Program-made: the position numbers and the translations under genes
Part shown: positions 1-10,169 of the stretch, one piece after another
Layout of the letters: the number at the start of each line of letters is the position of its first letter
Position numbering within the stretch: the stretch's first letter is position 1
Source: Ichthyophonus hoferi
Taxonomy: Eukaryota > Opisthokonta > Ichthyosporea > Ichthyophonida > Ichthyophonidae
DNA length: 21,760 nucleotides
NCBI GenBank assembly: GCA_002751075.1
Contig: NAOQ01000551.1
Span: 18,877 to 40,636, forward strand
Direction: 5' to 3'
Notes under the pieces: model-generated
The model's database searches: none
The model's input: the letters and a program-made list of their open reading frames with translations, nothing else
What the model was told of the DNA's origin: nothing

Positions 1-89
1 GGTATATAAGTAATGTATATAGTAGGGTACATAGTAATGCAAATCTGGTAGACTAATAGTATTAATCTCATTTATATACTTGTGTAAAA

Positions 90-2813
90 TTATTTGGTGG
101 TTTGAATAATTATCCAATAAGATTGTATCATATTATTTGAACCCATCGCATTCAAGATTGAATTAATTGCTATTTTAAGCCATAAAATCAAGCTCCTAAA
201 TGAATCTTCTTATTTTAATTAAATTTGTAACTATTTTTTGATAGGTTTACAGAAATATTTATTGAATAATATATTAATGTTGTAAATTATCAATAAATAT
301 ATAATAACATAAATAGAAGTATAATATGTCCAATAAGATATAAGTGTTTATTATATTATATTATATAGAATAGATAAATTGTTGGTAATAAAAGAGGTAC
401 AAGGCGCAATCGTGTCTCCTTTAGTCAAATATAGATGTGTTTGTGCTGATGCATATATAGATAGAGAAAAAATAAAATAAATATAATTGAGAAGGAAACT
501 ATGGCCAATAAACAAAACAAAATAGATAATGAAGTAATTCATGATAACCAATAATAAAAAGTAAGAATAGTAATAAACATATATAATATAATATACCAGT
601 ATCCTGGTACTTAAAGGACCCACAATCAACATACATTTCAGAGCCAACTGGTGGATAATGACAAGCGACCAATACAAAAGATCCTTGCTCTTTGTTGTAT
701 CAAGTATATGTAGGAGTGTAGATACTATTCTGCACTTCAGTAAGCGTGATTTATTTTCATCTGAAAAAAAAATATATATATGAGTAAATGATAGGAATAA
801 TAATAATAATAACAATAACTAATAATAATTGTGTGGCATATTCAAGAAAGAGCATATGTATGAGTATAAGAATAACGTGGTATAAGGCATAGTGGAAGCT
901 GCTATATTATGGTAGAGTAATGATACGTATTGATGTTAGATAGGATAGATAGCCAGCTCTGTGAAAGCACGCAAAATAAAAATTCTTTACGTTAAAATCA
1001 TATATATATATATATACGTCAATATATATATCTGTCTCTTTTACTTTCTAATTGTAATCACTGGATGTTTGTATAAAAACATAGTGCTAATAAAGTAAAA
1101 GAGAGGGAAAAGAAGGTAAATAATACGAAGAGAGAATAGTTAAAAGACAGATAACAGAAAGGCACACTAGGAGGTTGGAAGAAAGAATATATATGTGAAA
1201 AAGAAGCAGAAGGAGAACATAAGTAAGAGGCAGATAAAAAACTAACACAAAAAAGAGTATACATGTAAAGAAAAGTGAGATAGAGAAGTGTAATATAAAG
1301 AAAAGAAGAAAGCGAAAATTAGGTACAAATATAACAATAAAGGGCAAGAATATTAAGTCTGCCAGGGGGAATATATGTATAAGTATAGCTCTTAGTATAT
1401 AGCATATAGTATATAGTGTAGTGTAGAGTATATTGTATAGTATGTTATATAGCAACTAGTATATAGTATATAGTGTAGTGTATAGTATTGTATAGTATAA
1501 TATATAGTATATAGTATGTAATGGATAGTATAGCACATGGTATATAGTATATAGTATATAATATATAATGTAGTGTATAGTATAGTATATAGTACATAGT
1601 GTAGTGTATAATATATAGTACGAAATGTATAGTGTAACATATAGTATACAGTATATAGTATACCGTATAGTGTATAGTATAATATACAGTATAGAGTACA
1701 TAGTATATAGTGTAGCGCATAGTATAATAAATAGCATGGAATACATAGTATATAATACAGAGCATAGACTGTAGCATACAGTATAATATACAGCATATAG
1801 TATACTTCTCACCATTGTTATAGACCAGGTCGAACACTCCCATGATAGCAACCCGCTGTAATGGCATATCGTTCTCTACGACCACACATCTGGAAAGGCC
1901 CTCTAAGGCCCCCATCTCTGCTAATCGCTCTTTATTTTCCTCTGGTTGGGTTAGAGGTGTTGATTAGGATATGAAAGATATGATAGCAAATGCTATATAA
2001 ATGGTATATAGCTTATAAGAGAGAATACAAGGCTTAGAATAGGATGGCCTATAGAAGATAAGATAGTATGTAGGATATAGGATAGTATGTAGGATATAAG
2101 ATAGTATATACGATATATGATGGTATATAGGATAGTATATAGATTATAGGGTAGAATATAGGATATAAAATATAATCTAGGATATAGGATAGAATACAGG
2201 ATAGTACATAGAATATAGGGTAGAATACAGGATGTAACATAATATAGGATATAGGATAGAATGTCATATGTAGAATAGTATGGAGGGAAGAACGCAAAAA
2301 AGGGGATACAAATAAATAAAGCATGAATAAAAGAAATAAAAAAATATTGAAACTAGAAATAGATATATGATACAATATGGGACAGGACAATACAGATTTA
2401 ATTATGCTAATAGGATGGTCTTAAAGGGTGGAAATATTAAATACAAAGTAGTAAAAAAAAGTATACAAAAACGGTTGTCAAACATTGTTAATATGTAATT
2501 AGTGCTATAATAGCCTTAAGATGGGGTATATGTATATACATTGAATTATTGCAGAGAAAAATTCTATATATTATCAAATAAATACACCTAACAAGATGTT
2601 TTTTTAATTGAATATATAGATATAGATGTTTTTTTTTTACGTTTTGTATTTATAATCGTACTTGGGTATTAATTTTATACTCAGGGTAAACTTCGTAAAG
2701 ATTTGTTTGCAGTGACTCCTAACAACCAGTCGTAAATCGTTCTTGCTTATCAGTAACTAATTAGAACTAAATAAATTTTGTAAACATTCATCATAGAATA
2801 GCCTAATAAGAAC

Positions 2814-2857
<44 letters not shown>

Positions 2858-5420
2858 CAAGTGAGGCAAAAAGAAGAAGTAGAAATAATAGAAAGAAACA
2901 AAAATCAAATATGTAGTAGGTCTTGTTTGGGTGAGAATAATTGATTGGGTCATTTGAGAGAGTAAAGGTAGAGGGAGAGAAAGAGGAGAGAAGATAGAAA
3001 GCAAGGGGAAAGATATAGAGATAGGGATAGGGTAGGCACCAGTTTTCGCCAGTAGCCCCAGGGTGGTTGCTGCTTTTAGCCGAGTCATCTTGTCTACGCT
3101 ATTACATTCATCTACAATATCTCTTAAATTAGTACCTGTAGGGTAAGGTGTGGAGTGTAGGATGTATAGTATGGTTAATAGGTAATAGGATATGGGATTA
3201 AAAAAAACCAATATTACCTTGGTATATGGTCTGGTTCCAAGTAATATAAGATGAGTTCATATTACAGACCGTAACTCTTAATATCCCCTATGTGCTTTAT
3301 ATTGGTAATCATGTATGGAGCATATAGTTGCGGGGGCGGGGTGCAAATAATAATGAAACATAGAGAAATGTTACTTGTAGAACGATCTAGGGCCCCATAA
3401 GTAGGCATATATTGCTATCTTTCTATTTCTTCTCCCCGAACCCCTCTCTCCCTCCCTCACTCCTCATACTGTTTATGGGTATACAATACTATACTATTAA
3501 TAGTAGCAGTACTGGAAGGCATGCTATCTTGCAGACTATTAGGTCATTCCCGCTGATAATATATCTCTCATAATATAATTCCCATAATATATCACTTATA
3601 ATATATCTCCTATAATATATCCTCCCTAACCTATCTCCAATAATGCCATATCTCTCCCTTAAGCCTCCCTATATAAAGCCATCCCCCCTCTATGATATAT
3701 TAAATCACTGTATTATACTATACAATACTATACTATAGTATACTATATTATACTATATTATACTATATTATACTATCCACTATCCTATATATATTATCAT
3801 AATAACCCACCACTTACTTTGCATTGCTCTATCCATTAGCATTCGGGCAGCACTGCAGGGGAAAAAAAAAGAATAATATTAGACTCACAGCAAGAACACA
3901 GTTACAAATACTATTCTACTAAGAGGGTAAGATTAGGACTAAAATAGGATTTTAATATAATCATAAAAAAGATCTGAAATAGGCAGAGAGCGTTACTGTT
4001 GTTTATGGTTGTTATTGTATGTTTACAGTATAGATACTAGAGGATCAGGCCAATTGTTAATTAATTACTAGTTGTATGATTATCCTAATTAGTACTATGA
4101 TATGTGTAAGGCTTTAGGTATTAACATTAACAATAAACCGTTTAATATGTATGTGAAGGTAAACTATGTGTGTTTGTATATATATTACAACGCAGCAACA
4201 GTGTCGCCCCGTAAAGCCAAGGAAGAACATATCATAGCTGATAATGCAGGGTGTAGATATGGTAGATAATACTATAGAATGTAGATATAGTAGATAATAA
4301 TATAGGGGGTAGATATAGTAAATAACAGTATAGGGTATATAGATAGTAGATAACAGTACATGGTATAGATGTAGTAAATAATAATATAGGGTATATAGAT
4401 AGTGTATGATAGTACAGGGTGTATATAGTGGAGTTAACCTTTGTTGTAAAGCGACATTCTCAGACCGTGTCAGTTGCCCTAAAGTATTCAAATTGATGCC
4501 TGCATAAATGGTAGGGGTTAATCATAGAATAATACTAATATTAAGAATAAAATAATATAATAAGATAATAATATAATAGCAGAGTATTATAATGGCTATA
4601 TTAGTATTATAATATTTATAATAACGATATAAATAATATTTATATTAATAATATCCTGTGAGTATGTAATAAGTCGCCATACCACACATCTTTATATAAA
4701 CAAATACCAACCTCTATCCCATCCGATATACCATCTTAAGCTCATCATCCTAATCACCTAGCACTACAACTTAACACAAAGTAAAGAATTCACCAATATT
4801 AAAGGGAAATTCTAAAAAAATACCAACCCATCCAGTTTGTTAAAAGAAGCCTAAAATGAGCTAACTATTATACTATCGTACTATGGTCCTATGATACTAT
4901 CATACACACTATTATGTATATTAACGACTATATATGTACGGTATAATCCTACATAAACAAAAAACATACTTAAAAGGTATGTATTTGGCCATTCCCATGT
5001 TTGAGTCAGAAAGTAGGTGATAGTAGTCTGAAAATAAGTGAGTAGGTAGGTAGGCAATCATTTACTATCGTGGTGCATAGGAAATAATGATTAACAAGCA
5101 ATAACAGGTTGATAGAACCTACCATCCTGTATTCTCTCGTTCTGTACGTGAAGTCGTTGCTTGATACTCCACTGTGCGTAAGACATCATCTTTGCCGCTG
5201 TAACAATATATGTTATAATATAGCAATAGATAAAAGGGCTATCCTACCATGCTAAACGCCTCACCTCTCTCCTACTCCACTTCCAGACTCTCCAGTTTAC
5301 AAAAGGTTCTATGCTGAAAATAAGATAGTACAGCACTTTATTAGACCTACCAGCAAAGACAGAGAACATGCCAGTGCAAAACATGACGAAGTTTGTGGAA
5401 TCCATTAGGGAGTCCGCCAT
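90..5420 (-). CDS. Ten-exon gene for a predicted membrane-anchored armadillo-repeat protein (282 aa)
   Basis: Exons in order of transcription: 5420-5265, 5189-5123, 4499-4439, 3852-3818, 3135-3040, 2745-2692, 1941-1813, 760-635, 445-401, 169-90 (stop TAA). Lengths sum to 849 nt, and every junction keeps frame with GT-AG borders. The N-terminus (about residues 10-45) is hydrophobic, followed by a basic WRVWKW stretch, which suggests one membrane anchor facing a soluble domain. The rest reads as about five armadillo/HEAT-like helical repeats, at roughly residues 78-106, 110-137, 165-199, 206-241 and 253-279, with the usual spaced Leu/Ala pattern. Exon 4 is only 35 nt. A TATA-like box lies about 40 nt upstream of the ATG. 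Armadillo proteins are generally protein-binding scaffolds; I do not recognise this family, so no partner or pathway is claimed. Weak points: the exon 1-2 junction uses a second AG at 5190-5191 rather than the better CAG at 5198-5200. A 42-nt in-frame optional intron (5309-5350) may shorten exon 1. The last two exons are short and AT-rich. Confidence 0.72.
1385..1803. repeat. Degenerate TATAG/TGTAG tandem array in an intron
   Basis: About 420 bp of imperfect units such as GTATATAGTATATAGTGTAG fill the 5' end of the intron between the 129-nt and 126-nt exons of the armadillo gene, ending about 10 nt from the donor at 1812. Several long open frames on the minus strand here are products of the repeat, which lacks stops in some frames, and are not genes. 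Confidence 0.85.
2045..2285. repeat. AGGATATAGGATAG-type tandem array in an intron
   Basis: Imperfect repeats of AGGATATAGGATAGTATGT type occupy the intron upstream of the 129-nt exon of the armadillo gene. The unit differs from the TATAG array in the next intron, so this is a separate expansion. Confidence 0.75.
2818..2855. repeat. (AG)19 microsatellite
   Basis: Nineteen uninterrupted AG dinucleotides (CT on the coding strand) lie in the 294-bp intron between the 96-nt and 54-nt exons of the armadillo gene. On the transcribed strand this is a pyrimidine tract, but it lies about 70 nt from the acceptor. The purity suggests a young and probably length-variable locus. Confidence 0.95.
3556..3625. 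repeat. 14-bp tandem repeat, five copies
   Basis: Five consecutive units of the form ATAATATATCTCYC, starting at 3556, 3570, 3584, 3598 and 3612, lie in the intron between the 35-nt and 96-nt exons of the armadillo gene. The spacing is exact at 14 bp with a few substitutions per unit. Confidence 0.85.
3741..3776. repeat. 10-bp tandem repeat TACTATATTA
   Basis: Three perfect copies of TACTATATTA plus a partial fourth, next to further TACTA-rich sequence, lie about 40 bp from the donor of the 35-nt exon of the armadillo gene. Confidence 0.9.
4254..4421. repeat. 28-bp minisatellite, six copies
   Basis: Six head-to-tail units of exactly 28 bp start at 4254, 4282, 4310, 4338, 4366 and 4394. The core is close to TAGATATAGTAGATAAYAR followed by TATAGGG. 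They fill the 5' part of the intron downstream of the 61-nt exon of the armadillo gene. Units abut with no spacers, so this is not a CRISPR-like arrangement. Confidence 0.92.
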
Positions 5421-5454
5421 ATTGACTGTACTGTATTCTTCGCACTCCTATGGG

Positions 5455-5462
5455 CTTATAAA
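5455..5462 (-). promoter_or_regulatory. TATA-like element of the armadillo gene
   Basis: On the minus strand this reads TTTATAAG, 35-42 nt upstream of the proposed ATG at 5420. RLP24 has a TATA-like run at a similar distance from its start. That agreement supports the start chosen here, although TA-rich strings are common in this window. Confidence 0.35.
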
Positions 5463-5890
5463 TTTAGCTATATTTGTGTGTATATATCCTACTAACACTT
5501 TTCTAACACGCCGGCCAGGTGACAACAATATGTCTGTCCCAATTGTTATAGCCCTTGGGTGTAAGTTGACCGCTTAATGCGGCATTCTACAATATCAAAC
5601 TCCAGTGTGAACTATATATAGAATAAACAACACACAGCTCACTTAATCTTTGTATTTATTGTTATTGTATTTATCATATTTATATATATATAGGTTACGA
5701 GGTTAAATATTGGTAAAAGAATGTCCTATGATTGGTGGTCTTAGTCATTAATCACAAATACATCTTTATAAACAATTATAATTTCTTTATGTGACTAATA
5801 GAATGGCTTTATATTTAATTAATTAACCAATCTATATAATGATTTGTATATTAATATCAATTATAGTGATGGTTTTGTTTAGGCTCACGT

Positions 5891-5950
5891 TCAGTTTAAT
5901 GCGAGACACTCCAGTTTAATGTGAGACACCATAGTTTAATGATATAAGAC
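5891..5950. repeat. 20-bp tandem repeat, three copies, in the divergent intergenic region
   Basis: Three 20-bp units begin at 5891, 5911 and 5931 with the core YAGTTTAATGYGAGACAC; the third is degenerate after its first half. They lie about 500 bp upstream of the armadillo gene start, in sequence otherwise almost without GC. Whether they bind anything is unknown. Confidence 0.8.
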
Positions 5951-8900
5951 TAAAAAAGACTGCAAAAACAAATAATATGTTAAAATAGGAATATTTGATT
6001 AATATGAGTATTTATTTTATATATAACAATAATTATTTAATATTATTAGCAATTATTATTACATATGTAGTCTGGAAAAACAATTTGTACAATCTGTTGG
6101 CCTTATATGGCAATTCAAAATGATCGATCAAAATTGAACCAGCCAATGATAGAGACCACGGGACTATATAATAAGACATTTCGGATCAAATGTATATAAA
6201 TATTAACCAATCATAAAGAGGTTAGTAACTAATTACTTTACACAAATATGCAATTAATTAACCCCTTATAACAAACGTCTAATCCCTTAAGTCGCGGCCT
6301 ATTCCACATTAACAAAACTCTATCAGACTTTGACACCCCAAAAGAGAACTAAGTGCTAATTAGTAATATTTGACACTTATCCTACCATTGTGAAGCAGGG
6401 CATTGAGCATTATACTAGCAGTAAAACGTATGCTTGTGGAACTATGATGAGAACTAAATATAGAGTAGTTCTGAGAAGACAATAATGTTGTAGATGATTT
6501 AAGTAATTAAATAATGTTCATACTTAATGTATGGATTGATTAAATTAAGTGCAGTACAGAATTAATAAAACTAGTAATGAGCAAATATAATATATCCTAG
6601 AATAAATAGAAATAAAACAATAAACTGTAACCGTGCAGTGAGCGGGACCGTTATGAATATTTCGAAAATAATGTTTTAACAAAATGAACTAGGAAACTCA
6701 CCATTTATATCTAGCAACCAATTGAGACATGACCTTTATGAAAAACACAAGATCCGAGTACTCATTTAATAATACTGTTAATTCTGGTAATAGATTGTCA
6801 TTCGCAACGTTTGTATTTTATTACATTTACACGGTTCACATCGAAAAGAATTAAGGCCCAGAATGCTAATGTCAATCAGAGGTTTACAACTAGGTATAGT
6901 AGGTTGTGTTCTTATGGATGGAAATAATAAATTGTAGACCATTTAGGCTAATGACAACAAAATATTTGAGATAATTTTAATTAACTGTTATTGAAGTCAT
7001 CCCATATAGACATGCTAACACAGAAAAGGGTTTCATAGGGGTTTTTTGGTTTTTTAACAAAAAATCTTGGCTAGTAGGTGTTCATAAACATAAACTTGAA
7101 TAAATGACCAGATACTTGAGGTCAAAAAATGTTTTTAATGTTTTTCTTTTCTAATGTACTTTGGAGATTACTACTTTGAGCTACGAAATTGACAAAATTG
7201 GTCTCTACTGGTATTAATGGTCCAGTCAATGGTCCAATACAGTAATTGCTGCTTTAAAAAACATCATATAGTCACTACTCTATTATACCCGACAATAATG
7301 GTACTAATGTTGCCTCAATATTTTCTTTATTCAGATGGTTTTAATCTAATTATGTCACAGCTTATACCTACATAAAAAAATGTATAAACAAATAATTTAC
7401 AATGCAACTACATTGAAATACAGGGTCATTTATATCTATTAGTCAGTAGTGCTTGGTTATTTGTATAAACAGGATGGCTTATACTACCATATCATATAAA
7501 TATTTGCGTATTATTAATGTCTCATACCATTTTTCATTGACGCGGTTATGGTAGAATTTTCTTTCAGGAATGTCTATTCAAAATTTAGAGGTGAACAAGA
7601 GATTGTAGTCCCTTTATATCTAGTTATCATATTAAGTTTTTAAGTTTTAAAGAATAATTTGTTTTAAATTTTTTTTTGAAGCTCCAAAAATCTATTCTAG
7701 AGTGACCTTATACAATATATTCCAAGTAGATATTTTATATAACAACATCCACAATATTATAATTTGTATTTTATTGACGCAATTTTTCGTTAACCCGTAA
7801 ATTCAGCTGACATAATTATTATTTAGATACTATTATAAGTATTATTTATACACCCATTACAGTTATTGATTTATATTATATTAAATACGTATGATTTGTT
7901 AATAATATAATAATATTATTACTTATTTACTAATATAATTATCAATTAGAAACCAATACATTTATTATTCATGTATGACACTAGTATTGTTCATGTACTA
8001 ATCGTGGATCAACCTGTAATTCGGTTCAATATTTATATATATGGAACCATATGAAACAATTTACTAGATAAAAAATGCAATACTGCATGAGAAAACCAAG
8101 TGTTTAAGCAGTAAATATAGTAAAATAACTTATAGTGCATTAGATCATCGTAACTACTATGCCTAATGCATTCAATATGTATAATTTTTTTCTGACTTTA
8201 AATCTAAGCTATTATTTGAATATTGTCATATCATGCCTTTGAAGAATTGCCAGTTATGTTTCTACATAAAGATTTTATAGCGATCGCATCTATCCATATT
8301 CTGGCATTGAAGCGAAAGAAATTCAAAATATATTTCTTATCTTAAAGGACATTGTCAAGTATACTGTGTGTATAATATAGATAAAGTAACTATAATTATA
8401 ATTATCTAATTAATTCATGTTAGATTCTGAAGTATTCTATACATACAATGATATATTTAGAAAGTATAATAAGGTTCTGTCTGAGATAGATTGGGGACTC
8501 TTGCTTGATTCTGTAGTGATACTAAATAAAGACTATACATATTTTATCCTAAGTTCTCTGCTTGTAATAGTTGGTTTCCACTTTAATCATGTGTGGGATA
8601 GTTACTACACGGTCTGAAATCCACAGGCATTTCTCCAGAACGTATCAAAGTTATTTGTGTACGACAATATAGATAGCAATTCTGTTTCTAGCTATCAATA
8701 GATACGTAATGGATAGATAGACTCGAGATTTGTGATCAATAAATATGCCATTTAGCCCCCTATATCGTGGCATCCTATGTTTAAACATGAGTTCTTTAAT
8801 TAGGAAAAAGGTAACTTGGAGCTAGATTTACTTGAATTCCACCTTTATCTCACTTTTTAAAATGTCGTACAGTATTCAATAGTTTTAAACCCTTTGCATA

Positions 8901-9540
8901 GATCTAATCAATGAGTTAGAAATTGTAGGTTTGTACACCCTAGAATGTTTTTAATATATCCATTTTTACTGGTTAAATATCATGCAGCTATTTATAATTA
9001 AAGAGAAAAAATTCAACGTTGATTTTACTCCTATATATACATTAGTCTATTAATTACTTTGTATTTACCTAATAAATATTAATATTTTTTTAGTTTATAA
9101 TAAATTAAATTAATTCAATAAAAATTTAATTTTTAATATTAATTATTAATTTTGTTTGAATACTATATACATAAAACAAACTACATACACTGAACACAAT
9201 ATTGGCAAACCAATTCGAACTAATTTATATTAAAGCGTGGCTTCCCATTCACTTCCACTGGGAATTATAACTAATTCTGATTGGTTTGAAATAAAAATAT
9301 TTTCACCAAATTCTTTGCGTTTTCATACTCGTGAGTTATTAAAAAAAAAGCCTTATATGTATTTCAAATAATAAAAAATAATAAAAAATAAAAACAAAAA
9401 AATAATTAAGATAGTTATGGCCTCAAACTGTGCTTATGCATGCAAAATAATAAGTTTCTAATTTTTATATTTTCAAGCATTTGTTTCATTAAAATTTCCG
9501 ACATTAAATACATCCACCAATAATAATGAAGTTCTTACAC
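5951..9540. other. AT-rich intergenic stretch with no gene seen
   Basis: About 3.6 kb of roughly 70% AT DNA lies between two divergently transcribed genes. I searched both strands for GC-richer islands flanked by AG and GT that stay open in a frame, as the real exons here do, and found none convincing. A 66-codon plus-strand ORF at 8417-8617 lacks such support. No tRNA, rRNA or long terminal repeats were recognised. Confidence 0.6.
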
Positions 9541-9620
9541 GTCTAAGGAGCCACGCCCTGCAGGTGCACGTGTACACGGCATATTAACGGGAGCGTTTAC
9601 CGTGGCACCCACGGCAGATT
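9541..9620. promoter_or_regulatory. GC-rich patch with palindromes upstream of RLP24
   Basis: This patch is sharply more GC-rich than the AT-rich DNA around it. It holds GTGCAC (9564-9569), a CACGTG E-box core (9567-9572) and a 10-bp perfect palindrome CGTGTACACG (9569-9578). It also holds a 6-bp stem with a 3-nt loop, CCGTGG-CAC-CCACGG (9600-9614). It lies 105-185 bp upstream of the RLP24 ATG and is the best candidate for the gene's upstream control region. CACGTG is bound by bHLH factors in many eukaryotes; that it acts here is inference. Confidence 0.45.
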
Positions 9621-9680
9621 GTAGAGTTAAGTTAGTAGTATATTTTTAGTTTGACGCTTTATTGTAGGCGTGCCTCTCCT

Positions 9681-9690
9681 GTTATATAAT
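9681..9690 (+). promoter_or_regulatory. TATA-like element of RLP24
   Basis: GTTATATAAT lies 37-46 bp upstream of the RLP24 start codon, between two short GC-richer stretches, so it stands out more than TA-rich strings elsewhere. The distance matches that seen for the armadillo gene. Confidence 0.4.
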
Positions 9691-9726
9691 TGTTTTACCG
9701 CCCGAGGGCACTAATAAACCGTCGCT

Positions 9727-10135
9727 ATGAGATTGGAAAAATGCTACTTCTGTTCTTCTACGGTCTACCCTGGCCATGGAACCGCGTTTGTTCGTAACGA
9801 CAACAAGGTGCGTTTGTGTTTATATTGTCTTTATTTGGCAGGATACTACTCAACTTACATAAAGGAACTACAGACAAATATGTATCACTTATATTTAAAT
9901 AGGCGATGAACGGACATAATTAAGTGTATGCTACATCGTGGAAGGAGTAATAGAGAAATATAGTGGAAGAAATGAGTTAGCTAGACGGTTGACCTAGGTG
10001 TTATCGTGTTTGATGAAATGAACTGTAGATGGTAAAAGGTAGACATCCATTTAGCAATAATTCGTTTCAGTCAATTGTATTTGGGAAAGGACAATATTAA
10101 ATTTCTTCTTGAAGGTATTGTGCCTGTTGTTTTTC

Positions 10136-10169
<34 letters not shown>

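Noticed and set aside
1087-2390. Several overlapping minus-strand ORFs of 113-156 codons
   Set aside because: They are made of Tyr/Ile/Leu-rich translations of TATAG and related arrays. Only the first 43 codons or so of the frame at 1813-1941 form a true exon.
3505-3545. GC-richer island that looked like another exon of the armadillo gene
   Set aside because: The phase-compatible frame meets a stop at once, and the flanking exons already join in phase without it.
4254-4421. CRISPR-like array of 28-bp repeats
   Set aside because: Units abut directly with no spacers and the locus is a eukaryotic intron; it is a minisatellite.
5368-5577. Plus-strand ORF of 69 codons starting MPVQNMTKF
   Set aside because: It lies antisense to the first exon of the armadillo gene and its promoter. 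The minus-strand reading has splice signals, phase agreement and a TATA-like box; this one has no support.
8417-8617. Plus-strand ORF of 66 codons
   Set aside because: Length is within chance for AT-rich DNA, codon use is AT-biased like the flanks, there are no exon partners and no recognisable motif. Left as unproven.
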